A DNA stretch of 45,815 nt from Paulinella micropora (GCA_009731375.1 BJOX01000285.1:565632-611446), one strand, 5' to 3'; counted from the first letter of the stretch, positions 20,489 to 32,541 are shown. Program-made: numbers and translations. The notes: generated by a model not told the origin, from the sequence alone.

Positions 20489-23400
20489 AATCTGGTATGG
20501 TCCTTTCCAGTGGGTAAACAGCTTAGAGCTAACCCCCTTGGTACTTGAGGATGGTACAGGAGTACAATATCCCCAACCCGGAAACGGATTTGATCTAAGT
20601 GCGCTTGTCGCACTCCTTGTGCATCAGTCTTTCTGCGCTCCGCCTCCCTATGCGCCGCAACTATTTGCTCCGCCTCCATCTTCGCTCTTAGCCTCATCCC
20701 GAACAACTCATCCTCATCTGCCCAAGTGTCCTTTGGATGCAGAAGCGAGGTTGGGATATTAGGCTCTCGGCCGTAAACCAATTGATATGGCGAGACTGAG
20801 CTCCTGGCTCCTCCTAATGCCGATGAGGGTAGACAGTTCATTGCAAAGGCAAATGAAGGTGCTGCCTCCACCCAGGCTCTCTGATTCTCCTTCTTCATAC
20901 AGTACATCTTAAGCGAGGCTTTGAGAGGTCTATGTACCCGCTCGATCTTGCCATTCGCTCTCGGGTTATAGGCAGTAACATATTGCCATTTCATCCCGTA
21001 GTACTTAGATAGTCTGTCGATGACTTCATTATTAAAGTCAGAACCTCGATCAGAACATATCTTTCTAGGCACTCCGATCTGCGAGACGATCCTATCGATC
21101 AGAGCCTCCGCAGTTGTCTTGCCTGTAGCGTCCTTAACAGGAACAACCCAGACATAATTGGTGGCTCGATCTATTGCGGTAAGAAGGTATCTGTACCCTT
21201 CTGCCGATTCGGGGAAAGGTCCCACATGATCGATGTGTAAAAATTCAAACATCCCGGCGTGTAACGGGAATGTACCGATCAGGCCAAAGTTCGCCTTCAG
21301 CGGTGTCTTTGTGGTTTTGCATGGGATGCATGCGTCCACTTCCCTGTCTATCTCCTCCTTCATCCCTTTCCACCAAAATCGCCTCGCTATGAACCAATGA
21401 GTTCTTTGTCGACCCGGATGTGCCAGTAAGGGGCAGTTATGGGCTGCGACATATATAAAGCGCCTCAACTTCTCTGGTACCCAGAGAGTCCATTTGTCAG
21501 GCTGTGATGCAAATTTGCCATGCTGGCCCTTGTACCACAATAGCCCATCTCTCCACGCCATCTCCTTCATCTGATCTTTGATCTGTGGAGTCTTTTTAAG
21601 CTCATTAGGGTTCTTGTATAACGTTATGAGCTCCTTGAACTCCGGATCCGTCGCCTGTTGCTGCCTCCACGCGGTAGGCGAGGCGATATGAATAGTACCG
21701 TCCTCCAACCTTACTCCTACCCTTTCCGGGTCTTCATCAAGCTCGCTTCGATTTTCCTGTGGAGGTTCAGTACAGACCTCAGTCGTCTCCTCCTCTTCTT
21801 TTATATTCGCCTTCGCGTTCTCGTATGCCTCATAAGACCACTCAGCGTCTTCGAGAACATGCGCCTCACAGCATATGCCATGCTCCGGGCCTTGAGGACT
21901 ATATCGTAGACCCGTGCGGTCATAACGAACGCCTCTTGCCATCTGCATCGCCTCTATGTGGCTCACCTCGTATACCTTGTCCGTGGACAGGTCCATCATC
22001 TCCACTGATGATACGAGAGCCGACACCTCCGACTGAAACTCTAGCCTGGAAAGGCTATCAGCGACTACGTTTCGCTTTCCCGGTAAGTAGACCATCGTGA
22101 AATTGAAACATGACAAGAAAGCTTGCCACCGCGCCAAACGGCCGGTTTGTTCATGATTCATCAACCAAAGAAGGTTGTGATGATCGGTCCTAACCGTGAA
22201 TAGAGGTCCTCCCCACAAGTATTCTCTGAGCCTCTTGAGAGCCCATACTACTGCCAACGCCTCCCTCTGTCGCGTGCAGTAATTTCGCTCCGCCGCACAC
22301 AGCTTTCTACTAATAAACATGATCGGGCGCAACTTTTTCTCCTCATCTTCCTGTTGCAGCACCGCGCCAATCGCAAACTTAGATGCATCCGTGTCGACTA
22401 CGAACGGTTTCGTAAAGTCGGGCATCATAAGTACTAATCCGCCGTCCTTGGGATCTTTATAAATGATATCTTTGAGCGTATTAAACGCCTGCAAAGCCTC
22501 CTCATCCCACTTCTCAAAGTCTCCAAAATCAATCATCTTCTCCAGCTTAGCCCGAGTTGCACCCCAATCGGGTATGAACTGGCTGTAGTACTGTGCCATC
22601 GCAAGAAAAGAGTGTAACTCCGTGCGATTCTTTGGCAACTGTCTACTCATGATCTCCTCCCTCTTTTCGCGCGATATCGAGACCCTATTATGAGAAATCT
22701 CGTAACCCAAATACGTCACACTTGTCCTGGCAAGCTGACATTTCTTTAGGTTGCATTTCAGGCCAAAAGCTCCGATGCGCCTGAAGACATCTGACAAGTG
22801 ATCGATATGCTCTTCCATTGTGTTAGAGTATACGATGATGTCATCGATGTAACAAAATGCATATTCTCCCGCCTTCTGTCCTCTCCTTCTCATAAAACCA
22901 TCCTCCGACTGGTCGTCATATTGACCGCTCAACATCTTCTGCATCGCCTTCTGAAAGAGCCCCGGGGCCTGTTTGAGTCCCATTGGAAGCACCTTCCACT
23001 GGTATATTTCCATACCCACAACGAATGCAGTCAGCCATCTGGATTTCTCGTCCAGTGGTATCTGCCAGAAGCCGTTCTTAAGGTCAATGACCGAATAGAA
23101 TTTAGCATTCCGCAGCACCCTTCTGCCTTCTTCTAAGGTCGGCAGAGGATTTCTCTCTTCCTCTAGCACCTTATTCACACGGGCATAATTGATCGTCAAG
23201 CGCCATTCTCCTCCTGGCTTAGGGACGATTTTCGGTTGAGAGACAATTGGAGATGTAGATCTCTCAATAAAGTCCTCATCGAGCAACTGTCTCACATTCT
23301 CCTCCGCTATTTTTGCCTCATGTATGCTCAAATTTGCCCTCCGTGGTGCCGGAGATGGCTCCGCACCCGGTATCTTGTAAATGACAGCAGTGAAGTCATC

Positions 23401-24330
23401 CGACTTTACACCACCTGCCCGAGGAGGGTCGAAAATTTCTCTGTACGCCTCCATCTTAGCTTTGAGAAACGCCTTCTCTCTCTCCGAACCCACTCCTTCT
23501 TCTAAAATTTTCCGCGCCGCCGCTTGGAAATCTTCCTCCGACATCTTCTTATGCTCCTTGAGGGGCGCTAAGTCCTCCTCCAAACTCAAATCTTCCTCGG
23601 ACAAATCGTCTAGTCCCGTTCTTTCATACGTGACTGTGTCCGGCTCATCATCATGACCCAGCCCGACAAGCATATCAATAAGGTTCGCGTATTGTATCGG
23701 AGCCTTACGGGTGTAGAAACCATCAAAGCATGTGAAAGCTTGAGATATCAATTTCAACTTGTCCTGGGCTCTGAGCTTCCGCTTGTATGCACTGCTCTGC
23801 TCCCGAGACCCGAGTCGACAAGCCACCACTAACTGTTGCTTGCGAGAAGGAACAGGTATAGGATGATCAATAAGCCGGTCCCTTATCTCCTGTGCCCATA
23901 TCGCCTTCTCATTGTATGGCAGAATGACAGTATACGGCTTGTTACTCTCAAATAGAGTCCGTAGACACTTTTTCACTTCAGTTAATGAGCGCGGCCAGGT
24001 AGGCACATCGCCCCAAAAGTTCGTGATAAAAGTTTTAATGTCATCCGCTGGAGTATCGGGGATACGCCCCTTCCTCCTTGGCACAAACGCCTCTCTCTTC
24101 TCATCTGACACCTTCGCATGGTAACAGTAGCCATTAGTAATATGGACATCTGCCCCGCCACCTTCTGCGAATCTGGCCAACGACGGGCACTGTTTCGCAA
24201 CACATATTATCTCCTCATTACGCGCTACGACTAAGTCATCAATAGACTTTCTGTCCCATGCGGGAATCGTAACCGTATACGCCTGCATCTCCGTCTCCCA
24301 ATTGTCGGTCCAGGACAGTTCGTCCGGCAC
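20467..24330 (-). CDS. pol: Pol: reverse transcriptase, RNase H and integrase
   Basis: 1287 residues in one frame. RT: WRLTINYARVNKV (about 376), first Asp in FYSVIDLKNGFWQIPL (D416), LPMGLKQAPGLFQKAM, then YIDD at 494-497. RNase H: FVVDTDASKFAIGAVLQQ (D646), ending at GKRNVVADSLSR. Integrase: HHCC finger with LLAHPGRQRTHW and CIPC (1001-1004), and a catalytic core with D1034 (HIDHVGPF), D1094 (CSDRGSDF) and E1130 (NGKIERVH), 35 residues between the last two. The domain order RT, RNase H, integrase is that of Ty3/gypsy. The first 300 residues link protease to RT. The frame remains open for 3.9 kb, so decay is concentrated elsewhere. The start at 24330 is a GTG and arbitrary; the frame is blocked upstream by a TAG near 24364. 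Confidence 0.93.
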   Translation of the reverse strand: MPDELSWTDNWETEMQAYTVTIPAWDRKSIDDLVVARNEEIICVAKQCPSLARFAEGGGADVHITNGYCYHAKVSDEKREAFVPRRKGRIPDTPADDIKTFITNFWGDVPTWPRSLTEVKKCLRTLFESNKPYTVILPYNEKAIWAQEIRDRLIDHPIPVPSRKQQLVVACRLGSREQSSAYKRKLRAQDKLKLISQAFTCFDGFYTRKAPIQYANLIDMLVGLGHDDEPDTVTYERTGLDDLSEEDLSLEEDLAPLKEHKKMSEEDFQAAARKILEEGVGSEREKAFLKAKMEAYREIFDPPRAGGVKSDDFTAVIYKIPGAEPSPAPRRANLSIHEAKIAEENVRQLLDEDFIERSTSPIVSQPKIVPKPGGEWRLTINYARVNKVLEEERNPLPTLEEGRRVLRNAKFYSVIDLKNGFWQIPLDEKSRWLTAFVVGMEIYQWKVLPMGLKQAPGLFQKAMQKMLSGQYDDQSEDGFMRRRGQKAGEYAFCYIDDIIVYSNTMEEHIDHLSDVFRRIGAFGLKCNLKKCQLARTSVTYLGYEISHNRVSISREKREEIMSRQLPKNRTELHSFLAMAQYYSQFIPDWGATRAKLEKMIDFGDFEKWDEEALQAFNTLKDIIYKDPKDGGLVLMMPDFTKPFVVDTDASKFAIGAVLQQEDEEKKLRPIMFISRKLCAAERNYCTRQREALAVVWALKRLREYLWGGPLFTVRTDHHNLLWLMNHEQTGRLARWQAFLSCFNFTMVYLPGKRNVVADSLSRLEFQSEVSALVSSVEMMDLSTDKVYEVSHIEAMQMARGVRYDRTGLRYSPQGPEHGICCEAHVLEDAEWSYEAYENAKANIKEEEETTEVCTEPPQENRSELDEDPERVGVRLEDGTIHIASPTAWRQQQATDPEFKELITLYKNPNELKKTPQIKDQMKEMAWRDGLLWYKGQHGKFASQPDKWTLWVPEKLRRFIYVAAHNCPLLAHPGRQRTHWFIARRFWWKGMKEEIDREVDACIPCKTTKTPLKANFGLIGTFPLHAGMFEFLHIDHVGPFPESAEGYRYLLTAIDRATNYVWVVPVKDATGKTTAEALIDRIVSQIGVPRKICSDRGSDFNNEVIDRLSKYYGMKWQYVTAYNPRANGKIERVHRPLKASLKMYCMKKENQRAWVEAAPSFAFAMNCLPSSALGGARSSVSPYQLVYGREPNIPTSLLHPKDTWADEDELFGMRLRAKMEAEQIVAAHREAERRKTDAQGVRQAHLDQIRFRVGDIVLLYHPQVPRGLALSCLPTGKDHTRLWSRWDL

Positions 24331-24363
24331 TGTGACATAGGGGTGTACATAGGCTCTCCGTTG

Positions 24364-25278
24364 CTAGACTCAGCTCAAAAGCCTCGTATGAGTCAGTAGC
24401 AGTCATCGGATTAATATCCTCCTTCTCTCCATTCTTCACTCCATAAATCGATCACTGCCCCCATCGTAGCCAATTGGTCATACGACAGCAGGATTGAACC
24501 GTGGTAATCGGGGACAACATAGAGGTCCGCACGATATACTCGACCGGTTCAATTTGAAAATTAATGTGACGATGCCCGTAATTTCCGTACGGCTGCCTAC
24601 CCCTTTTAGGGTCCCCTTTGTTTTTCTAATATTTTTGTCAACCCATGTCCGGTGACTATTCAAAAACTTCTGGCCGACAATATTAATATTCGCCATCGTA
24701 TCATTACCAACTTTTAATGTGGTTTGTAAAGTTTCACAAAAGAGGTCAGTGTAGCATAGCGCGTCCGGTCTATGTATACTAGCCGCTAGCACATGAATTT
24801 TTTGTTCTAGGGTTTTGAGTCTAAGCTCAAGTTCCTTGTCCTCCTTCCGTTCTTCCCTCTTTTCCTCCAACTTAACTTCTTGAGTCTCCGGGGCTTCCGG
24901 TATCTCAAGTGTCCGCTTGACAGAGTCCGGTACACTAGATGTACACTTGTCTACCGTAGAGACGGTTGCGTCCTTTGGCGGGGGAACGGTCCGCTGCTTC
25001 TTCGTAGGCGGAGACCTAGCCTTCAGTTGCGGCTTCCTCTCCTCCATCGCCTTCTTCGCCTTCCTATTCGCATCATTTATCATATTAGCTCTCGAAGGAT
25101 GAACTAGCAAATGCTTACCTTGAGGCTTGTGAGGCTGTGTGCCTTCAACTTCACGTCTAGGAGGAACGGAACCGTTCGTATCCTGTTCAGCAACAGTAGG
25201 CATAACTGTGACTGTCGGATTAAAAAGAACAGTTTTTATCTCCTTCTTTCTCTTCTCCTCCTCCCTCTTTTCCTCCCG
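24364..25278 (-). CDS. Protease region of pol, broken by frameshifts
   Basis: From 25278 to 24478 the frame continues that of gag. It has a charged N-terminal part (KRKKEIK, EEKREERKEDKELELRLK with coiled-coil character), then a retropepsin-like stretch with VGNDTMANINIV, where the active site should be D-T/S-G, and LKGVGSRTEITGIVTLIF. Past about 24555 the sensible reading moves to another frame (VVPDYHGSILLSYDQLATMG, the flap and second half), near 24415 to a third (NPMTATDSYEAFELSLATE), and near 24364 back to the pol frame. Three shifts within 200 bp, and Met in place of the active-site Gly, mean that this protease cannot work. The identification rests on position and the pattern of hydrophobic strands. 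Confidence 0.65.
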
Positions 25279-27782
25279 TCATTCTAGGACTTCAACACGC
25301 TCACCTGAGCCAGTGTCTTCGTCTTGACGTCCCCCCTCCGCAGCGGTATAAGCTTGCTGGGGGTAGTTGGAGCTGGAACTGGAGCTATAATTCCAGTATC
25401 CGTGTCCTCTGGGAGGGCGCGCTGGGGTCCGGCCTCCCCTTCCCCGATAGCCCCGACCTCTTGGTGCCCATCCTCTTGGTGTCCCTCGGGACCCTCGTGA
25501 CGCTCCTCTCGTCTCTCCTCCTCTAGTCGGCGCCGCTTGTCGGCCCGCTGCTTCTTTCTCCTCCTTTCTCTTCATCTTCTCAAGGAAGGAAATGATGGCC
25601 TCCCGGAACTCTCCGTCCGCGACCATATTTGCATTCCACCTCCTCTCCACCAACTCCTTCTTGTAAACTCTGTATAAGGCCTGCTCCTTTTTTGAGCCCT
25701 TGAGTTCTCTCAGGAAGATATTTTGCATCTTGTCATTGTCAGAGTCATGACTGTGTGGACAGGTGCCTACTCCATGCTTCGCCTCATTCTTACACGCCAT
25801 ATATGAAAAATAGCGGTAGCACGGCGTCGGCTCGTCTCTCCCCCTCTTTTGACCCGCCGACCGAGTTGTATGTGCTGCTTGAGCACCTCCAACCCCTTGT
25901 GTCGCGGCACTGGAGAATGACTCGGTGGCCGTGTCCAAGTCGGAACACGCTTCGAGCACCTCCCTATACAGGTCGCTCGGCTGAACAGCCGCTACGGCCC
26001 TCTCGTATATATTCGTTTCTAAAAAATCCGCCGTCGTCACCGCCGCGAAGGTTGGACAGGACTGTATGATCCTTGCGAGCTTGCTCGGGTGTCGTGCACA
26101 CAAAGCACTCAGGAAGTACAAAATGATAGACTTCCGGCTATAAAAGAGCCCTTACTTGGCGCTGACCTCAGTGAGGATCGCTGCCAACCTCGCGCTAATG
26201 CCCAGCCCTTCGTTCGCCTCTTGAAAAATCTCAAACCCAATCAAAGTACCAGTACACAAATGCTGATACCCATGAGTTTTAAAGTATTGCAAGAGGACGG
26301 CAACTGGCACCGTGCACTACAGGTCTGAGGCTGCTCTCCTAACCGACACCTCTACCGCTCGCAACGCCTTGTATTCCACAACATCAAATCCTTGTGTGAG
26401 GATTGATGGGTCCAACAAGGTGGACAACGCCTCATACTCCTGTGTTTCGTCCGTTGGATGCTGCTTCATACAAGCATCAATTCTTCGGAGCTTGTCTCGA
26501 AGGTTCGCATCCGTGTCCTTCTGACTCGCTGTCTCTGCGAACAGCGTCAGAGCAGTGGCATCGGACTTGGTATATTTTTGGAAGGCGTTAATGATAGCCT
26601 GTCTGTCCTTCTTGTCATTATTGTTGACAATGACAGTGGTAGGCGCTGAGCTAGTCGTAGGGGCAGGAGGGGCTGTATGGGCTGACGGGACGTACCCAGG
26701 GGGAGACATAAAAGGCCCAGAGGAAGGTGCCTGTCTCGTAGCCGTCGCCTTAGCCAATGCAATCTTTGCCTCCAACTCCTTCTTTTCTTTCTCCTCTGCT
26801 CTTTCCCTGATATGCAGGTCTTGAGCATGATGAAAAAAAGACATGAGCTCGGCAGCCTTCCGAAGGAACAGAGCCTTCTCCGCCAACTCCTTCTCTCCCG
26901 CTTTATTGGTGAGGGCGGGTGCGGCCGTTCCCTCCAAGATCGTATGATCCTTGGTGAAAGCCCACCTCTTCCATGCGTCGTCCTTCTGCAAGGCCGCATG
27001 CAACTTCTTAATCTTCGTCACCCCTCCAGCTTCGCCTTCTATTTCTTTCAGGGCCGGGTGAAGGTCCCTGCCATAAATCGGGGTTTGTTGGAGTTTATTC
27101 AAGTCCACCAACTTGATCTCCATAAGTCTCAGGGGTATATCCATGACATTAATCTGTCCTCGGACGTTCCTGGACTTAAACTCCCCTTCCCCTCTTTTGA
27201 TTGATTCGATATCCTGACCAGGATCGAGCAACCTAGCCAGTGCTCTTGAATCCCATGGCAGGACAGTCTTGTTAGACTGGTACTCATAGAGTATAGCACA
27301 CTCGAACACTTTCCATGTGAGGTCGAGAAGCTCCAGTAAAGACATATTGTCCCCAAATGAGACATGTTGCACCTGTAACTGTGCACTGTCGTCTCTGAGG
27401 AATTTTGCAAGAGACAGGGCTTGTTTTGGGAGGGGGTAACAGATATCCTCCTTTCTCAAGGGATCTCCCCATCGTATTTCTGGGGGAATGAATAGCCATT
27501 TATATGCCTCATCCCTATTTTATCCTCAAACTCCTTCTCACTTAGATTGCCACATTCGGCCACAAACCTCGCTTCCTCCGCGCTCCTCTCCTTCTCGACT
27601 TCCGACTCTCCCATCCGCCCAGGGGCGAGCAGTCGGTCCTCTGGTCCTCCTGTTTCATAGGAAGGCACTGCCAGATCTCCCCCGTCCCCAAGAGGGCCAA
27701 CGTTATCCTCCTGGTCTATTGGGGTTCTCTCATTCTCTCCTCCTTCTTCATTCCAATATGCTTCTTCAGACCTAGAAGACAT
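25279..27782 (-). CDS. gag: Gag, with CCCH zinc finger and RG-rich tail, degraded
   Basis: Starts at ATG 27782. It changes frame once at about 27465 and then stays in one frame to TGA 25279-25281, with in-frame TAG at 26317-26319 and TAA at 26152-26154. N-terminal part: acidic. Middle: helical, charged, with a long Lys/Glu/Ala coiled-coil-like stretch and a Pro/Ala/Thr linker, as in capsid regions. C-terminal part: CYRYFSYMAC followed by C-x3-H, that is C-x8-C-x10-C-x3-H, which is a CCCH-type finger in place of the usual CCHC knuckle. An Arg/Gly-rich region (RGSRGTPRGWAPRGRGYRGR) follows that would bind RNA. The next frame (protease) continues in the same phase after the TGA, which is followed by CGG. 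Confidence 0.75.
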
Positions 27783-28543
27783 GGTCTCTGAAGGAATACA
27801 AAGGAGATAGATCTGTTTCTACTCCGTAATTACTCTGTTCGTCTCTGAGGAACGAATAGAGAGGAAAAATGAAAAGACAGTGCAGAGAGAGAGAGAGAGT
27901 CTCACCTCTATGTCTTATGTGTTTTTGTTTGTGAGAAAGAAGTAGTCTATACGACTTTCTCTGAAAACTTGATCTCCTTCTCCACTCCTCTTTTATTTTT
28001 CTCTTTTTGTTGTTGTATCTGTTATGAGGTACGAGGACCTACGTACAGATAATGTCAAAGAGGCTCGAGAAGCACTCCTTGAGAAGTCGACCTGTCGTCT
28101 GACACTTGTTCAGACCTATTGTCGAAAAACAGTCAGAGATTTGCAAAAATACTCTGATGTATGTGTTTTGAGAGGCAACTAAGTGCACAGACTTGAAAGG
28201 AGGACTACTACGCTCGTGTCCTTCAAGTTTGTTTGTAACTGTGAGTGTTTGTTTGTACGTCTGTTGACCTACTCTGTCTCTGTCTCAAGAGAGAACACAA
28301 GAACAGCTATGAGGTCTGGTGTCTGGCCTTATGAGGACACAGATACAGGCTGTGTAGAGGGTACTGAGACACCTACTCACAAACGCCTAGACGTCTGGTT
28401 TTGCAAAAGGAGCTGTGTGGGGATGTGCTGGAGTATTTGTTTTTTGAAGCACCTACTCAGAAGAGATAGGTCTGTCCAATTTTTCTTTCTGCTGTTCCAA
28501 AAACAAGCCAGAAAAGAAATCAGCCTTGTGCTGGTGACTCCAA
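27783..28543 (-). other. 5' leader and primer binding site of the LTR element
   Basis: About 760 bp between the 5' LTR and gag. At the LTR edge, one base is followed by TGGAGTCACCAGCACAAGG, starting with the TGG expected to pair with a tRNA CCA end. A related TTTGGAGTCC follows the LTR fragment at 36271, which supports the site. The tRNA cannot be named. No long open frame is present. Confidence 0.65.
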
Positions 28544-28792
28544 TGTTACATTCCCTGAAGATAGCTCGATAAAAAGTCGGTAATACAACCAGACACAAAT
28601 CCCCCAATGGAGAATGATGTCTCGTTATATTAGCTCAGTGAAGCCGAAAAAGAAAGCGGCCACAGACCACGGTTAAAATGGCATTAGGTCAAATCCGGCC
28701 AAACGATATTGAAATACTGGGAAAAAAACTAGGTGCACCTGACACCCGAAAAACTGTACTTTTTACCGGCTATCCGGGGGGTGATGCATACA
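28544..28792 (-). repeat. 5' LTR of the Ty3/gypsy element
   Basis: 249 bp, TGTATGCATCACC to GAATGTAACA on the minus strand. Differences from the 3' LTR include changes near the AAGCCGAAAA run and one extra A. This divergence points to an insertion that is not recent. Confidence 0.88.
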
Positions 28793-29653
<861 letters not shown>

Positions 29654-30233
29654 TGTCCTTGCCTGCCTTACCCATATCCTTGCCTGTTTACTGTAGCGAA
29701 AGACCCGTACGTTTTGTCTGCAAAGCCCGACCCAGCCAGAGTCGCGGCGTTTCTAGTGGGAACGAAGTCCTCTGGATTGAAAACTGCTCTTCGCAACGAG
29801 TTTGACAAGATCGACCGCGCGAGAATAACGTTGGTGCAAGTTACAAACCAGCTGGTGAAGCTGCGAGAAAAGAACATTGTCGGAAAGGGAGAGCCCGGTC
29901 AAGGTCTCTCTCTCTCTCTCTCTCTGGAGTCTCCACACAATCGTACATTTTTATCTTTCTCTTTTCTAGGATGGATCGTGAATGATCCAGAGACAGGCAA
30001 AACAATCCGATGCAACAGCAAACAAGAGTTCGACTGGGAGGTGAGGCGTTGTGTTGCAGTCGCAAGGATGATCAAGGCTGGCAAAGAATGCAAGGATTAT
30101 CTCATCGCGATCGTGGCCAAGATGAAAGCTGAAAAGGAGGTATGAGAGAGAGAGAGAGAGAGAAAGTCACTGACAGAGAGAGAGAGAGAGAGAGAGAGAG
30201 ATAGTAGATACTATTATTAGATGGATAGATAGA

Positions 30234-30293
<60 letters not shown>

Positions 30294-30310
30294 CAGATAG
30301 ACAGATAGAC

Positions 30311-30355
<45 letters not shown>

Positions 30356-32541
30356 TGTGTGTGTCTGTGTGTGTGTGTGTGAGAGAGAGAGAAAGAGAAT
30401 GTGTCTTAATTATATTATGAATACATTTGTAGGAGAAGGAGCAGAAGAAGCGCGCCCAGAAGGCCTTGAAGCGCGAGCAGGAGCTTGAGATGATAAGGCC
30501 ACAAGGAGAGGTGATGAGGTAATTTATTGTTTGTTCATGATATTGTACATGTCCTGTGCAATTGAAAACTTAGTTTGTCATGAGCATTTAAGGTACGTGT
30601 ACGTACGCGTCCTGATTGTTGTGTCACAGAAGCAAAGTCAAGAGGTTTGCGGCGGCCCTGAAGCTGGAGGGAGATCCTGCGAGTTGGTCCAAGGAGATTC
30701 TTGCAACCAACGTGGACGAAGCGACTGGGAGGAAGCTCTGCCAAGATGCATTTGCAGCTCAGCGGAAGGATCGTGAGGATAAATCACTAATGATCAGTAA
30801 ATGTCAGTCTCTCTAAACTCCGCCCCCCCCCCCTCCCCCTCTCTTTCTCCCTCTCTCTCTCTCTCTCTCTAGGTTTTTGGTTTGTTTGTTTGTGTGTTTT
30901 CAATCACATTTAATGATTAAGTTATGTGTACAAAACCTTACATTTTTTGGATTACATTAATTATTTATTAATGTCAATGTTACTAATTGTGAGCAGGAGA
31001 GCGACAGACTCGTGGCGAGGTTCGGCCCTGCCGCCCGACAATCTGCAAAGAAAGAAAAGAAGAGATGTTACTTCCTGGATCAAGTTGAAGCGATAACTGC
31101 GCTACCAGAAGCAATCCCGAAGCGAAAGCAACGGCGGTTGAAGAATCTTACGCATCCAGGGATTAAAAAAGTGTTGGGACCTTTAGCAGCAGCTATCACC
31201 GGAGCTGATCCAAGTCCTCCTCCACTCGAGCTTGGCAAAGTGGGCACGCAGAAAAGAGCACTGGAGGTGGTAGAAATATTAACATCTGACTCCGATGACG
31301 AAGCCCACAAGAAGCGTACGAAAAAAGCCAAGAAAGAACCAAGCGCCAAAGTGGAGCGGCCTGAAGATTGTTTGTTCTCTCCATTCCAAGTGAACCTGCC
31401 TGCAGACATCAAGGAGAAGGAGTCACTGTGGTCTTGCGAAGTGTGTACTTTCAACGAAAATCCCGAGAATTTCCTTGCTTGTAAAATCTGCGGGAACCCA
31501 CGCTTCTCTGACGAAACAGATTGCTCCGTTAAGGTAGAGGAGCAACTTTTCCTTTCTTTCAGCGACGACGACAGCGACTACAACCCTGCAGCTGACAGCG
31601 GCAAGAAGTCATGCCTAAATTCAGCGTCGCTTTCTTTCAGCGACGACGACAGCGACTACAACCCTGCAGCTGACAGCGGCAAGAAGTCATGCCTAAATTC
31701 AGCGCCGCTTTCTTTCAGCGACGACGACAGCGACTACAACCGTGATAACGACAAGAAGTCTTCACTTCGCAGCGCAAGCAAACCAGACGAGAAGTCTTCA
31801 CTTCCGATTGAGAATTCGAAATCAGTATTACGTTTCGAGAAAGGCAGCGACAGCAACTCTGACAATGCCAGCAGCAAAGGTCCCAGCCACGAACTCGGAC
31901 AATCAACGGATAGCGACTCGGACAGACAGCGCAGTGACAACCAGAAAAAACTCATGTGGAAGCTCATCGGAGGAACAGGAGAAATAAGTGAAGCTGAGGC
32001 AACAAAGTTTGCTGAGCACATTACCGTCAACGACGCTGCAACATATAAGAGTGGAACAAAGGAAATCAACAAATTGCTCAACTCGTTGGATTTACCTGCT
32101 TTGGATTGCATGGCCTCATTCAACATGTCGGGGTATGGTTCAACTTGGCGCTCAGTTCCAGCTGGCCTTGGCAGAGTCGTCGGTATCAAACTAACAATTC
32201 TGCTCAATGATGTCAAGGCAAAAAGTAAAATTCTTTTGCACGTTTACGGGGTCAAAGATGCAGGCCAGAAAAACGCTGCCGCAAAGGAATGGGTCAAGAT
32301 GAAGTTCGAGCCTTCGTGGGTTTTGAAGCAGGGAATTGAAGAAACGGAGGAGCTACCATATGAAAAAATTACGAAGGAAAACAACGACAACAGATACGAA
32401 GCATACGTTGTGGGGGTCGACGCTGAAGATTGTCTGATCGACACTTTTCATTTGGAAAACGACATGATCTCCACTGCAGATCAGCAACAACTTCTGAATG
32501 AGTTGAAGGCACGGGCAGTTAATGCCCCCCGCACGAAGTGA
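29654..32541 (+). CDS. Unknown nuclear-type protein with RanBP2 zinc finger and acidic repeats (at least five exons)
   Basis: Likely exons: 29654 (or 29697)-29903, 29970-30139, 30433-30518, 30630-30796 and 30997-32541 (stop TGA). Introns have GT-AG ends; the second holds a GATA/GA microsatellite. Phases agree for the first three joins. The last join does not fit as drawn, so an exon or border is missed there. Protein: a lysine-rich helical front ([19 protein letters not shown]), SSAK-type basic patches, [11 protein letters not shown] (like a SUMO-interacting motif with acidic tail), a zinc finger [13 protein letters not shown] with C-x2-C-x11-C-x2-C (31426-31491), two full and one partial copy of a 25-residue acidic repeat starting [10 protein letters not shown] (31552 onwards), and a 200-residue C-terminal domain I do not recognise. 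RanBP2-type fingers bind ubiquitin or RNA; a nuclear role is inferred. The start is not resolved. Confidence 0.7.

Larger units (their letters stand above)
18465..28792 (-). mobile_element. Ty3/gypsy LTR retrotransposon, complete ends, decayed coding
   Basis: Two direct repeats of 248 bp (18465-18712) and 249 bp (28544-28792) bound a 10.3-kb element read on the minus strand. Both begin TGTA and end TGTAACA on that strand, and differ at roughly ten positions. Next to the 5' LTR lies a primer binding site starting TGGAGTCACC. Next to the 3' LTR lies a purine tract GGGAAGGGG. AGAA flanks both sides, compatible with a 4-bp target duplication, but the flank is a GTA/GAA microsatellite, so this is weak. 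Gag, protease, RT, RNase H and integrase follow in Ty3/gypsy order. In-frame stops and at least five frameshifts show the copy is inactive. The 5' leader is about 760 bp and the 3' noncoding part about 800 bp. Confidence 0.9.
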
